Notes: generated by a model not told the origin, from the sequence alone. 64,000 nt of DNA from Paraphoma chrysanthemicola (GCA_020744225.1 JAGMWG010000008.1:930001-994000), one strand, 5' to 3'; counted from the first letter of the stretch, positions 42,591-55,285 are shown. A program made the numbers and translations.

Positions 42591-43594
42591 GTCAGGAGGC
42601 AACAAACGAGGGTGAAAGGCGCTGTTATCGACCAGCTCAACTATAGGTGCCATCCGATGGACGCATTCTTCCGGGCTGCCGAGCCTTGAATGTTGCAATG
42701 TCGGGAGCGTTGTGAGACATCCTTCGTAGTTTGACATGGTTCGCAGGGTATGTAGAGGTAGGTAGAGCGGTATTCTCGGGTCACTTGACTGCCGGCGTTA
42801 GCTTTCGCGGTACTTTTGTGCCTGCACCCATTTCTATTCTCGCACTGTGCCTCAAGAGGCGGATTAGTCGGCCAGTTCCAATAGTCAAAAGTATCAATGA
42901 TTCTGCCTGGGGTTTTCGGCAATTGGCTCGCACTGAGCGCTCCGATAGAACATAAGTAATGGTAGATCAGTCTCGCTGTCCCGCTCAAAGAGAGTCCGAG
43001 CGATGAGTAAGTCAGAGGCTAAGTACTCAGTGGGCTCGCAGCAGCTATGCCGCAAACTCAGCCTTGTGGCGTCAGACAAAGGATTGGCGTACGACATTCC
43101 GTCCCATGCTCTGGACGCTAGAGTCTTCCTTCCTAAAGCGTATTGCACTGGACGCTTTGCTGATCACGGTAGCGGATGTGGCGGAGGCGCGGTCACGTAG
43201 CGTCGTAACCTGGACAATCTACAGACTTCGTGAGGCGTCGCTCCATGTGGCGTCGCTGAACACCTTTTACAAGAGTGCCTAGCGAGCCCCGTGAGGATGA
43301 GGGTCGGCCCAGCGAAATGCAATGTGACAGCTCGGTCCGTCCAACGAGGCCAGTTTGCCTAACAACCGTTTCCTCGTCTAGTCATCCGTAAATTGAGGCG
43401 CGGAAACATTTCGTGAAGTAGGTCGCTGTTAAGGTCAAAGGCAACGACTGACAGAATTATAAAGCACACTTGCCCTTCCTCTGTGGAGTTCATCAACACC
43501 AACACAGTGTCCTATAGAACTCGTTCCTACATCCTACCACTTCCGATCGACAAAATTTTCCTCAACTCCACCCCTCTCCAAATCTTCCATCACC
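42591..43594. other. Intergenic region upstream of the small gene at 43595
   Basis: A 1 kb stretch after DCL2. Small ORFs at 42.7-43.3 kb overlap in several frames on both strands. Its right end carries a TATA box candidate (listed separately) and a pyrimidine-rich leader before the ATG at 43595. Confidence 0.4.
43458..43465 (+). promoter_or_regulatory. TATA box candidate for the small ORF at 43595
   Basis: TTATAAAG lies 130 bases upstream of the ATG and is followed by a CT-rich leader (TTGCCCTTCCTCTG and CTCCACCCCTCTCC), the arrangement of many strongly expressed fungal genes. Basis is sequence only. Confidence 0.4.
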
Positions 43595-43867
43595 ATGTCG
43601 ACATCAACCGGAGCAAATGGCCAACAAGGACGGGGGCCTTCGGGCGGAAGGAGTACTGGAGCAGCGGGTGGTGCATATGGCAAATTTGCTTGCGCAAACC
43701 AATATTATACCGGACATTCCCATGGACTTGTCGACATCAATGGGAGAGTATGCTCAAACTGTCTTGTCAGTCACCAAAGGTTCCATGATTTCAACTCCCG
43801 CTAAAGAACACACCAGAGCGCACCCCGCAGCCAAAATCACAGCCAGAACCAGAACCAATCCCGTTAG
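43595..43867 (+). CDS. Small glycine-rich hypothetical protein
   Basis: ATG at 43595 in good context (CACCATGTCG) opens a 69-codon frame ending at 43804. A spliced alternative, join(43595..43765,43817..43867), uses donor GTCAGT, a GCTAAAG branch site and acceptor ACCAG, gives 73 aa, and replaces the tail by a Ser/Asn/Gln-rich one (HSQNQNQSR). The N-terminal half is Gly/Ser/Thr-rich (GANGQQGRGPSGGRSTGAAGG); the centre has one Cys (KFACANQYYTGHSHG) and a CSNC motif (VCSNCL). There is no signal peptide. TATA and pyrimidine leader support real transcription. I do not recognise the family; a spurious ORF remains possible. Confidence 0.4.
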
Positions 43868-46800
43868 CATCGAGCCAAAGAGCCTTGTCCGTCCGAACGC
43901 CTTCGTGGACGAATCGCAAGTTTAAGTTCTTGGGAGGTTTTCTGTCAGCGTTGTACTCAACTTTCGAGAGTCATAAGGCCCAAAGTCTGTTTTATGGGAG
44001 TTGTTTGATTATTAGAGCTTTCTCGATCTAGCCGCAAGGCAACCTATGTAGATGTCGGACCGAGCTGGTTCAAACGTTATTTAGAGCCCAGGAATAACAA
44101 CCACGTTCTCTTGTATACGCATGGTGTCAAACCCAGGTCTTTCTACGTATGCGCTTCAAATGAGATGATCTGGCCGCTGTGCTACTAGAGCTGAATTGCT
44201 CCTGCCACGAGGAATGCGTGACGTCAGGTCCCCAATCTTCCTCCAATTCCTCGTTGGCCCTCACATTCAAGTGTGCCTCCTTGGCTCTGCCCCCCTAGGT
44301 GTGCCACTGCATATGCGATTCAATTCACGCGGCAGACGAACTGGCGTTGATGAACTCATTCCGCGTTCCTGGAGCAAAAGTGGAGGGAAAGTGGCGCACC
44401 ACCTCCGGCAAGGGCGCTGCGGGAAGTGGCCGGAATGCAGCAGAACATGCCGACAAAGTTCCTTCAGCCTAATAGTCCTCATATTCGCACTGAGTCCTCA
44501 TCGACGGCCATGTTCGGGTAACAACTTAGCTTCAAATCTTCGCAACAGCGCAATCTCAGGCTGCCTCGCACTTGACCACCTAAGCGATGTGGACAACACC
44601 ATCTTGAATGGAGTGGCAATCGACCGAGCAACGTCCAGGGTGCTGGGCAGAATGACCAGCATTGCGCCAGGTTAGATGTGTCCAACATCGGCCCTCCATC
44701 CCTCCATCCAGGGTGATCACTGCGTCGTGGTCGGTAGCAAGACCCCATTCGTTGCGCACAGAGGTTCAAATCATCAAGCCTGACACTGCAAGTGCCGTCT
44801 CACGCTGTGGACCGTTCCGGAGGCCATCATTGCTGCTGCGCCGTATCATCTACCGACGCAGACAGTGTGCTTACAGCCGTAGATAACGCAAAAAGGCATC
44901 TTCGTTCAGCATGAGCTGGCCATGCGCCCACTTGCAAAGCTCTTTGCATCAGCAGGACTCTGCCACATCATCATTTGATTTCATTCGGCCAACAGGACCT
45001 GCCATGAGGTGTCCGCTGAGCAAAAGATTTTGATCATCCATCCAGAGCATCCCACCATAAAACAAACACTGACGCTGAGTTGAAGTGAGGCAAACAGATT
45101 CGCGGCGTCGCTGGCTTGACCAAAGAGGGACAAGTCAAAGCTCGCCAGTAATCACCTGTGTGGGTTAGGCCGCGACAATATGGCAAGACTTTACACGCAT
45201 GGTCAGAACACATCCATGCTCTACGCGAAGTCACCTAGGTGGTCTGCAAAGCTACCCGTGTTGGACTGCGTCAGACCATTTCGCCAGTTCTTCCATATCT
45301 TACTGGCTGATTTTGACCAAACGGATGTGATACCAGCGAGTCAGCAATGTGGGTTGTAAGTGTTCGCAACTCGCTGTCCCGCATTTCGAAACCCGATCGC
45401 GACTTGTGCATTTGATCGCGCCACTACGTGCCGCATCTGCACTGACGCTTTGGGGCTTGCTGATGCTCGGACATGGCCGACAACAGTGTTCGATGTGATA
45501 CTAGCACTGCCTGGCTCTGTCGAAAATGTGACTGGCCGATCCTGTGGCCTGAGGCAGCCTCATGCACATCAGGGCTCGCTAGACAGATATATCTAGATTT
45601 TTCGAGACACTGAAGAGCGGGCGCCAAACGACAAAGGCGTCCGGGAAACGCCCGACATAGCTCCCCCGGCAAATCTTGGTGTTTGTTCCTGGACCTCCAC
45701 CACGAATGGCGATTCGATAAAAAGGTCGCTCACTTGTTGACAGAGCGCGCACGCTGTGACAACCCAACTGACAAGACACATCATCGCACTGCATGAGTTG
45801 TGAGTGCTCAAGTCGACAATGCTAAGCCGAGAGCCATGACAGACAAACTTTCTGCGCGTATCTCAACGCCCTTTGAGGTCAGCTTGGAAGCATGTGACTA
45901 GAATGCGATGCGTGTCAACACATGCAGGGCTGGCAGGAAGCGTCACGGCGTCCATGCATATGCACCTCAACCGCCGAGACGCGATTATCCCGCGTCCAGA
46001 CACGTCAACAACCCTCAACCAGAGACTACCTTGCAGCTCTGGGGGCAATGGGCTAATCACGATGAAGCCATCCACGGCTCGCTATCTCGGACCACCTTCC
46101 CGTTTTCCCCCAGCTGGTCGCGGACTCGATGTTCATGCGTTACACGCCCTCTCCTTAGGTCCCATACCGTTGGGTCGTGCTTGACCGAATGCGAGGAAGT
46201 TGCAAGCCAAGGCGCTCTTTCTTCGACGGGTCATTGTGACCAAATACCAAATGTCCGCACCGCCCATGAAATCCGCCTTTCCGAACGCTTCAGACAAAAA
46301 TAGCACAACCGTGGGATTTGAAACGAAAGATCTCACGCATCTCACCCCCTAGATCGACCGTTGAGCGACCCTTTTCACGGCGAGGCTGTTACCGATGAGG
46401 AAATTATGCAGGATCGCTAAGCGCGCGGCACAGCCAACATGGGCGTCGTTGATCCATGCCCGAAACCACCGTAGCACAGAATCAGCCCACGGACCGAATC
46501 ATCACCCAGGCTCCTCCGCAAACCGGTCGTACTAAACATCCGAGCTGTGCCGCTATAAGCGCCGACTCAAGCGAAGCCTGGCTTCACGAACCACAACGTT
46601 GGGCTCGAGGGCGAAAATCAGTGGACAGCAATGCACGAGAAAGAAGCCCTTGAGTCAACGAAAGTGGGCGAGATTTGCCTAGGCTGGGCCTGGATGACGA
46701 GGCAGATCAACCGAGCTTTTCTGCATGATGCCCGACAGACTAGACAGCAATTATGCTTTCCGATGCGACCACGACACTTACACCATCGTTGGCACTCCCG

Positions 46801-48566
46801 ATCGCAGTGCATGTGCAAAGTACGGCGCTTATACCTGCATCATGGTAGGCTGCTACAATGTCGATGCTGGGCTTGATGCCGCTTCGATGCGCGACCACCC
46901 GTGTGTGCTTCGACACTCCTGTCCCTTCACCGCCATACTACGAGACCATCGGGAGGAAGATGACCCATGAGGCTCGCCCATTCAAGGCAGTATTGCGAAG
47001 TGTAGGATCGACGGCTGTTGCTGTCAGGTGCGGCCACCCACGACGGTTTTGTAATCAGCGGAGGAACCGAAACTCCCTCGAACACTTCGCTCTGCATCTC
47101 CGTACATTTGCGTCCATGCGGAATCGAGGCATCAACCACTACGGAACACATCCGCTCTGGTTTATCCATCTTTCACAGCAAGAGGATTCTTCGTAGAATG
47201 TAGGCCACGGGATGGGTATACCGTCCATTGGTGAACACTGAGGGCTAGCACATTTGTCCTCAGCAGGACACAGCCTATTCTCCCGCGACATCGCAACAAC
47301 ACAGTCTTTGAGTTTCAGACATACTGCTCGATCATGGTCAAGACAAGGTCGCTTGACATACGTTAACGGCAGTCACTGTCGAGAACAGGCCCAACCGCAC
47401 ATACATCGAGCCCATGCATCGCGAAGCACCATTCCCGCCCACAACACGTCGAACAAACACCATATACAGCCGTCGATATATCACCGATACAAGCTACACA
47501 CATGCCGAGCTCACGAGGTCATATAGCGCCAACGGCGAGGAATGTAATCCACGCGACAAGATCTTTCGCACTAATCGGAACCAGACTGAACACAATTCTG
47601 TACAGCAGCATCAGAGGCAAATCTTGCCTGATCAGAATGGCGGATCGCAATCCCCACTACATGAGAAACGATGGGTTCGCTACTCTCTATTAAAAACAGC
47701 TTCCACCATCCTTTTCAACGCGACCCAGTACATTGAAAGGCATGAACATCGTCGTTCACGAATCCCGCACACTGATACCTTCGCATCGTCTCTTTACCAT
47801 TGCGCAGTTGTCGACAGTATATTTCAAATGACGGACTACAGTTAAACAACCCTCTTCTACACAACGTTCGCTCGCTCGCAAGTATCTCGACAGCCACCGC
47901 CATGCCACACATACACAATCTCTCCTTTGAGCCTTTCACTGCCTCCTGAACATGAGCCATCGAAGTCTCACACCTGCCGGCGACCTTCCCACCATCTTCT
48001 ACTCGTTTCCCATCGAGCCCATCACATCGTCTAGTCATCGGACCAAATATCCAGGCGCAACGCACTTAGCAGCGAAAGCGCTGGCGCGTCGAATCATACT
48101 ACAACTGCAGAAGCAGAGGTATCATCGTTCTCAACGAAGGAATGTGTCAGTTTCGTGCTCAGATTCATCAAACAGCCGCCAACAGCGGTTGCGGGTGCTG
48201 GTGCATGGCCTCTAAGCTGATCCGTCTCACAAGACCCTAGTCAACGCAGTGAGTCTTTGGTATCAAGGATCGTAGGTTACTTGCATCTGAATTGAAATTA
48301 TGTATACTTGCATATCATCGTGTGTCCATTACCCAGTATCCCCAACTCCAAACTTCGCCCGTGCATGCAGTTAGTCGGCACCAACAATCCCACACCCTAT
48401 CCTATGAACACCACGCCCATTTTTGCAGCCGTGAAGGTAGTTTTTCTTCATGCTCGTGAAGCCTACTTACTCTGATGCTTATCGTCCTTTTAGATTCAAC
48501 GCGGTGCGCGTGTCAGCCATGTCGCTTCAGTACGAAGAGCTTTACGTTCCAGTTTCTGTATCCAGA
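43868..48566. other. 4.7 kb gene-poor region
   Basis: No protein-coding gene is supported. Base composition is not AT-rich, so this is not an obviously RIP-degraded transposon. ORFs at 44196-44675 and 47414-47845 on the plus strand lack domains, and frames on both strands are interrupted everywhere. One short ORF (46725-46970) is cysteine-rich and is discussed as a finding. I scanned for tRNA T-arm patterns, tandem repeats and long inverted repeats by eye and found none; a non-coding RNA is possible. Confidence 0.45.
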
Positions 48567-51500
48567 TTAGCACACGTTCATACGCACTACACGATCAAGA
48601 CGAAAACACATACCAGTCTCCACACCCGGCTGTCTGCCATCCAGGCCACCCGTAACCTTCTTCTTGAGTTTCGAGAGCCCGATCTTAGCCTCGTTCTTCG
48701 CGAAGCGTGCATTGCGCGCAGGTTTCCACTGCATCAAGCCGCGATGTTTGCGCTCTTCGGTACGTTTATTTTGCTTCTTGTAGTCCTTGCTCGACTGCGT
48801 TGATCCGTTCGTCGTCGTAGTCGTCGCAGTCGTGTCGGTGCGATCAGTGGCCTGCGACGCGCGAGGATCGGCGTCGGGTGACAAGTCGGTGGGCTGGTGC
48901 TTGATGCCGGCATTGGGGTTGGCAAGAGATTTGGCTTGGTCGCCACCGCCGGGGCCGCCAGACATGGCTGAGGCGCTGCCGACTGTTTGTGCGTCTTCAA
49001 CGCCGAGGTCGGAGGATGAGTCGGTGCTGTCGGTGCTGTCGTCATTGTCCTCGTTGTCCGATGGGTGGTAGCGATCATGGAGTGGTTCGTCGACGCCGGG
49101 CTCGCGTCGCTTTTGACCTTTGGTGTTGAGATATGCTTTGGGGTCATCGCCGAATGCACCAGACCAGTCTTGACCGTCCTTTGCAAGCCATTTCCGCTTC
49201 TCTTCTTCATCAGCGTTCTTGAGGATGTCGCGGCCAGCAGTGAGTGATTCTTCGTGTAGTTGCTTGACGCGCTCTGGAAGCTCCTTCTCCACCTTGCGGT
49301 TACGAACGCCTTCTGTGAGACATGCCTCCCAGGTCTCGTAGGTCTCGCGGGAGTTATTGTCTGAGACAAAAGCCTCGTGTGACTCGTCGGTACCAGCCTT
49401 GAACCTAGCTCGGAATTGAAGACGGCCAACTTCCTTGAGGTCTTCGAGACCAGGCTCCTTCGCGCAGTTGTCCTCAGTGATGTAATTCTGTGTGATACGA
49501 GCGGGGTGCTGTGTGGTCCAGATGGGAATGTTGATATCAGTATCTTCGTTGTCGATGAAATGCTGTAGCCAGATGACCGCATAAGCATCAGCCTTGCGCT
49601 TGTTGGCAATGTGGAACTCGAAGACGATGGGTGACCTGTATCGATGTTTGACCGGAAGGCGAACGTTATTTTGTCCATCATGTTCAGTCAGATCGAAGTA
49701 GTAACCATCACCCTCGTTAAGCTTATGTGCATGAGTTCTGCCTAGCTTTCCAGTGGAACCACCAGTTCGCATGCGGAGCTTCGGTGCGTGCTGGTAGCCA
49801 GTGGCAAGAATTCGCTCAGAGCGGAACTCAAATGTGCCAACATCCCATCCAAGCATGTTAGGAGGCAGACGTGTCTCAATGCTGCGGAAGAGAAGCGAGA
49901 TACGGATGCGACCAAAGCCAATGCCGCCGTCCAAGGGGTACCAGCGCGTGACTTGCGACGAAGTCTCGAGTATGTCTGATAGCTTGAGTGGGACAACACC
50001 AAGGATGGGATCGTGTTCGCGGTTTCGCTGATCGCGTACTGTGACTGTAATGATGGCTGAACGCCAGTCGCGGATAAAACGCTCCGTACCTGCGTTGAAA
50101 ATAGGCTGAGACGACACGGCCTTGGATCGGGTGCGGTACACGAGCTCGTCGTTGTACAAGATAGTGCAGTAGCTGGTCGGAAGCTCGCCACCGGTCTCTT
50201 CCTTTGCCTCACCATATGGCTTGGCCGGTTCGTATTCGCGGCCCTTGAATTTACCAGTGGTTCCCTTGATGTTTTCCAGTTCGAGGTTGACGATCTGATG
50301 AACAACCACACTGCAAATGCCACTGGGCCAGAGTGGATCCGGCGGAGTGTGCATAACAGCATCGTCCTCCTCGCTGTTGATGACGCCCTTCTCATCTTGC
50401 AGCCTGGCATCGTCCTTGAGTTGGTCTGGCAGAGCCTTGTTCTTACCATCGGTCCGCATCTCCTTTCGAAACTGAGGCTTGCTGAAATAGCCAACCTCCC
50501 AATGTAGTTCGCCTGGCATCTCACTTTCGGCGTCCATTCCTGCCAGTTTTGAAACTTGCGGGTACATCTTTCCAGGGTGCTGGATCATCTTTTGCATGGA
50601 TAGTTCGACCTTGCCGACGATGTCATCTGAGGTGTGCCTATCAGAATCCCAGAGTTCGACACTCAGATTCTCGTCAGCCTTGATCAATTCTGGACCAACA
50701 AGCAAAGCAGCAGTCTCCTCCCAGATTGGATTGAGGTCATCCGTGATGACACGTGTGCAGTACATTGGCTTGCCATACTTGGAGAAGGCGAGCGTAATGT
50801 ATGGGTCACTTCCGCCATGCTTGGAGCCACGTCGATCCTGTTTGCTCAGCCCGGTAGCACGGTGGATACGGATCCAAAGGACACCAAGTGCCTCGGTATC
50901 CTTCTGAATGGAGTCGCCCTGGAGGATTGCCCTCATATCAATGGACATAGATTTAGGAGCCACGTACACTGTTTTCGTTAGTATCTCGGCCCCGATCCAG
51001 CGATCGAATGCACTTACTGCTTGCTGCTGCCTTGATTGCGTAGTTGACGAAGTTGCTAATCAATGGCAGATTCAGAATATTGACACCTTTCTCTACCATG
51101 GGTATGCAGCCAGCGGTGACCTGCGGTGCGCCCATGAGCGTGAAGGTCAAAGTCTTGAGGAAGGGCGGCTCCGGTGTCATGGCCATGCGAAGTCGGACCG
51201 TGCCAACCAAGCCTTGCAGTTCCACGAAAATAGGCAGCGGCACACCAAAGAGACCCTTAACCCCGAGGTAGAAGACGAGCTGCATGTGCATGTTGCGGGC
51301 CTTGTCTGAAGCGCGCTTTCCACTGGGTTTCGCGTGGTAGGCGAAAGACACCTCAAGGTTGTAGTAGTCACCACCCTCCTCGTCCGCTGCCGCCTCTTGC
51401 GGGTCCTTCGTCTTCTTATTCTCCTCGTGAATTGCTTTCTTCATGTCGCCCATGTGCGCATCTGGCAGGGCCCGGAGACTGAGGATGCGAATTGGGTTAC

Positions 51501-52504
51501 TACCTTGGTTGATCTCTGCCACTCGGACGTTCTCGATTATGCCTGGTACGGATGCTTGCATGATGTCCTCGAGCATGTCCGCCACACCCTGGAACATGTC
51601 GGGGTTTATTAAGCCCCAGACAATGGCAAGCAATGTGTTCATCCATTCGACGGATTCCGGAAGCAAGTTGAGGGTGGCCTGTTGTGTCGTTAGTAGATTC
51701 CCATGCATCTTGATGATATGCGCACCATTTGTCCACGAGTCTGCTCGCTATGCCACTCGACCTCCCTGCCGCTTCGCACGACTTCTTTCATCCACAGCCA
51801 GACGCCGGAAGATAAGCACATGCCCAGTGGGATCAAGCCCTTGAGTGCGCCTCCGAACATTTTGCCCACGACGATTGTGGTTACCAGAATTCCGATGCAG
51901 AGGAAGCCTGCGCGCTTCTCCAGAGCTGCAAAAGTCGGCTCATAGCTGACAGACGGTGTCGGGTGGAAAAGAACATTCGTCTTCTCACCGTGGATGGGCA
52001 CGTCGGACGTGGTTCCCTCGGCGACTGGATCGGGCGGTGCGGTGACGTCTTGGTTGTATTTGTAGTCTTCGAGCGACTGATGGGGATCTGTCTTGATCGG
52101 CTTGGCCATGTTAGTCTCAAGCTTCAGGACCCGTTGTGTATTTCGCATACCGTATCCTTCTGCAGGTTTGCATTTGGCACCACAATGTGTGGATTCTCCA
52201 CCTCGTCCATCATCGACTTGTCCACATCGGAGATGGTCACCTGATTGCCCGTTGTCGGATCCGTGACTGTCTTTTCTGTGCCTTCTACCGACCTCTTTTG
52301 CATTTTGTGCGGCTGAGCCCCGCTGGCTGTGGTGACCTTCTGTCCCGACGTCTTCCCCTGCCCCTCGGCCGCTGCTTGCTCATCGAGTTGGCGATCGCGT
52401 TCTTTTTTGTCCTTGTCCAGATTCTCGACAAACTGCTTCACCGTCGGAATCGGGTTGTGCCCGGAATAGTGGCCTCCAGGGCCCTTCTGCTGCTGGGTCG
52501 CCAT
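48567..52504 (-). CDS. C2 / SMP-domain lipid-transfer membrane protein (Mug190-like, tricalbin-related)
   Basis: Four exons, complement(48567..50968, 51018..51678, 51726..52100, 52151..52504), 1263 aa. An acidic/basic N-terminus is followed by a hairpin-like membrane region (FLCIGILVTTIVVGK and LIPLGMCLSSGVWLWM, about 182-222). An SMP-like lipid-binding domain runs about 245-465 (ESVEWMNTLLAIVWGLINPDMF; GVPLPIFVELQGLVGTVRL). Next comes a C2 domain (about 495-625; GVLWIRIHRATGL, GGSDPYITLAF, NPIWEE, LWDSDRHTSDDIVG) and a second C2-like region (about 700-830). The tail is Asp/Ser/Thr-rich and ends basic. TM-SMP-C2 is the layout of ER-plasma-membrane tethers that move lipids. Introns have textbook branch sites (GACTAAC, CTACTAAC). 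The S. pombe relative was named for meiotic up-regulation; function here is inferred. Confidence 0.88.
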
Positions 52505-53062
52505 GGTGGGCGATGCTCCGGCTCTGTGGGTGCTGTGAAGGGTCGGTGAGCTTCTCGCAAACCTCAACGGTATGCAATTGAGGATGAGCGCGTGAGAGAG
52601 AAGAGGGGCTGAGAAGAATTCAAGCAAGGCGGAAGCGTCTCCGCACAGCACGACAAAGCAGGGAAAACAGCCCTCTTCAAAGAAGCTCGCGGGGATGTGC
52701 GACGCGGCACAAATACGTCATACACGCGCTGCGGTGCTTCCCATGCACACTAGGATGGGCGCCACGATGCCAAATGCGAACGGACGCGCCGACTTCAGCT
52801 CTTGCTTTCGCTCGACAAGCAGCTTCGTAGCTGCCGCATATCCACTGTGGCTGCGTCGCATCAACAATCCTGGCCTGCACATCGGGAATCCATGCTGTGA
52901 TCTTTCTGACACTGACGTAGGCAATCGCGCATTGGCCAATGGCGTCGCACGCCCGCCGCGGGGCCACTTCGCCTAGCCTGACTTGGAACGACCACCATCC
53001 CAACTTCCACGGACCTACCAAGGAGATTCCCGCTCCCAAGCCCTGGGCCTCGTGCATTGATC
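52505..53062. promoter_or_regulatory. Shared divergent promoter, C2/SMP gene / GlcNAc-6-P deacetylase
   Basis: A 558-base gap between divergent start codons. ORFs inside it overlap in frames and lack domains. No specific site assigned. Confidence 0.45.
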
Positions 53063-54453
53063 ATGTCGGGCTGGTTCACTCTTTTCACAAACTGTCGCTA
53101 CATCCTCAACGGCGAGCTTGTCGAAGACCATCTCGTGATATCGGACGAGACTGGGCTTATCTTGAAAAGAGAGGGATACATCGGGGGTGAAGCGATAGAT
53201 TTGGAGGACAGCATTATAGCACCTGGGTTTCTCGAATTGCATACTAATGGCGCAAACGGGTTTCACTTTACGCATTTCGACGATGAGAAGAGCTATTCGA
53301 AAAAGGTTGATAGCATAGCGAGGTACTATGCTACCCAGGGCGTCACTGGCTTCTATGCTACAATACCCACAGTGAAGAGTGATGAATTCCAAAAGGTCAG
53401 ATGACATTTCTCGGCAAAGTTGGTGATGTAGCAACATGTGTCTCTGGGCTTTCTCGAATTTTGTGGATCGCGCAGAGGAACAGGGCAGCAGTCACTTAAC
53501 AAACTCAGATTATTCAAACACGAATCACTGCTAATACCCTCCAGATCCTGCCATCTCTCAAACCCCGCTCAATACCCAATTCCGCCTCCCTCCTCGGCGC
53601 CCATGTCGAAGGCCCCTACCTACACCCCACTAAAAAAGGTGCCCACAACGCCTCCCTCTTCCAAACTTGCGACGCCGACCCTGTCTCCATCTACGGCTCC
53701 ACTAATCTCCAAAACACCATCAAGCTCGTCACCCTCGCGCCCGAACTCTCTGGCGCTCCCTTCCTCATCAAAGACCTCGCAGCCCAAGACATCAGGGTGT
53801 CAATGGGCCACTCCACGGCGACTTACGAAGACGGTCTTGCCGGGTTGTATGCGGGTGCAACTTGTCTTACGCATACATTGAATGCGATGCCGAGTTTGGG
53901 ATCGAGAGCGCCAGGGTTAGCAGGATTGATTTCGTTGCCGCAGATGCATCAGCCACCAACGCCCTATTATACGGTAATTGCTGACGGACAGCATTTACAC
54001 CCTTCGACAGTCTCATTACTCCATCGCGCAGATCCAAGACGCGCGATCACCATCACGGATAGCATCGAACTCGCGTCGTTGCCGGATGGCACACATCCCG
54101 GGCACGCGCAGATTCCGTTCGAGCAAACCAAAGCCGGAGATCGAGCGACGATTGCGGGGACGGACACGTTAATCGGCGGGTGTATACCGCTGCAGCAAAG
54201 TGTGAGGAACTTGATGGAGTGGAGTGGATGTGGGATCGCAGAGGCGGTGGGCACGGTGACGGAGAATGTAGCTGGGCTTATGGGAATCGATGGCGAGGGC
54301 GGGAGAGGCGTGTTGAAGGAGGGTAGGCGAGCGGATTTGACGGTGCTGAGTGAGAAGGGAGAGGTGTTGCAGACGTGGATTGCGGGCGTGAAGGTGTGGG
54401 ATAAAGAGGAAGATGTTGAATTGAGAGAAAAAGATGGTGAGGCTAGAGGGTGA
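53063..54453 (+). CDS. nagA: N-acetylglucosamine-6-phosphate deacetylase
   Basis: Two exons, join(53063..53395,53545..54453), 413 aa. It hydrolyses GlcNAc-6-phosphate to glucosamine-6-phosphate and acetate, the key step in using chitin-derived GlcNAc. Amidohydrolase-fold signatures: APGFLELHTNGANG (about 53), EGPYLHPTKKGAHN (about 132, metal-binding Glu), VSMGHSTATYEDG (about 195, metal His), CLTHTLNAMPSL (His), and ITDSIELA with the catalytic Asp near 281. The intron is 149 bases, longer than others here; joining gives FQKILPSLKP without a gap against the family. ATG at 53063 is preferred over the upstream non-ATG frame. Fungal GlcNAc catabolic genes are often clustered; no kinase or deaminase is next to it here. 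Confidence 0.93.
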
Positions 54454-55285
54454 TGTTTCATGATTTGTGGAGATGCGTTGATACTAGATCGCCAGGTATA
54501 TGCACGACTATACGTTAGATGATATTAGAACGAGTAATGCTAGTGGCCTCTTTCTGGGCGGGAACAAAGACCAAGAGCATAAAAGTGAGTGAGCTTCTTA
54601 TAATCGATGGTATCTCAAGCTTCGACCCGTTGAGCTTCGACCTTCTTACTGCCGTTTTGAAGTACGACTCAAAGCATGTCGTCCTGATGCTAGCACAAAT
54701 CTTGGTCTACGAAACCTTAATTGGACGCTTTGAAATGGCCTATATTGTTGTCAGTATTGGTTCGGGACACGTATATGCCATACTAATAAGTGAGCACGTG
54801 GACGTGTGGGACCATATAAAATCAGACGCCCTAAATGGCTATTCAATGCACCCCTCAAGTTTGCAGGTGCAACTTGTTACTCGCCAGTCATGCCTTATCA
54901 TAGCTAACTTTAAGCTTTCATATTTCTCTGGCTACTTATATTAATATTACGATAAGAATGCTTTCAAAGTCACCTCAATGTAAGAACGTAGCTGTATTGT
55001 TATGCAGGTAGAATAGAGGATTAGATAGATCAGTGTAAGAATATAAAGGAATATTGCAAAAATACTGTTGCTTTCTTAGGATAAAGCTTGTAGTCTACAA
55101 GGAGCCTAAAATGTAGTTAGTCGTCTAATGTTACTAAAGTAGTAGGCTTCAGCCCATATATGCATGCCTCAGGGGTGCGCTGAATAGCCATTTTGAGCGT
55201 TATGGTTTCCTATATTTATGGTATTCTCGAGGCTACTTCTGTTACTTTAGGTCTATATCTACTATCTACTTGCAACTACTTTAAT
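54454..55285. other. AT-rich, TA-rich intergenic stretch
   Basis: An 832-base stretch markedly richer in A, T and TpA than flanking genes, especially 54900-55290. This is the look of RIP-affected repeat DNA. It contains the MITE-like inverted repeat at 54827-55200. An open frame at 54519-54944 has no domain and is rejected. Confidence 0.55.
54827..55200. repeat. MITE-like element with imperfect terminal inverted repeats
   Basis: Arms at about 54827-54859 and 55169-55200 are inverted copies, sharing AAATGGCTATTCA and GCACCCCT with about 27 of 33 positions identical. Several mismatches are C/T or A/G changes, as RIP or CpG decay would give. The enclosed interior of about 310 bases is AT-rich and non-coding. 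The size and arms suggest a non-autonomous DNA transposon, but I cannot see a clear target-site duplication. Confidence 0.5.

Noticed and set aside
44196..44675. 159-codon plus-strand ORF in the gene-poor block
   Set aside because: Composition is not protein-like, frames on both strands are open nearby by chance, and no splice partners were found.
44755..44790. GGTTCAAATC resembling a tRNA T-loop
   Set aside because: Flanking bases do not form a T-stem, anticodon arm or acceptor stem.
47414..47845. 143-codon plus-strand ORF
   Set aside because: His/Arg/Thr-rich translation without any motif; overlapping ORFs in another frame.
54519..54944. 141-codon plus-strand ORF near the AT-rich island
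   Set aside because: Overlaps the MITE-like arm and has no recognisable family; likely chance.
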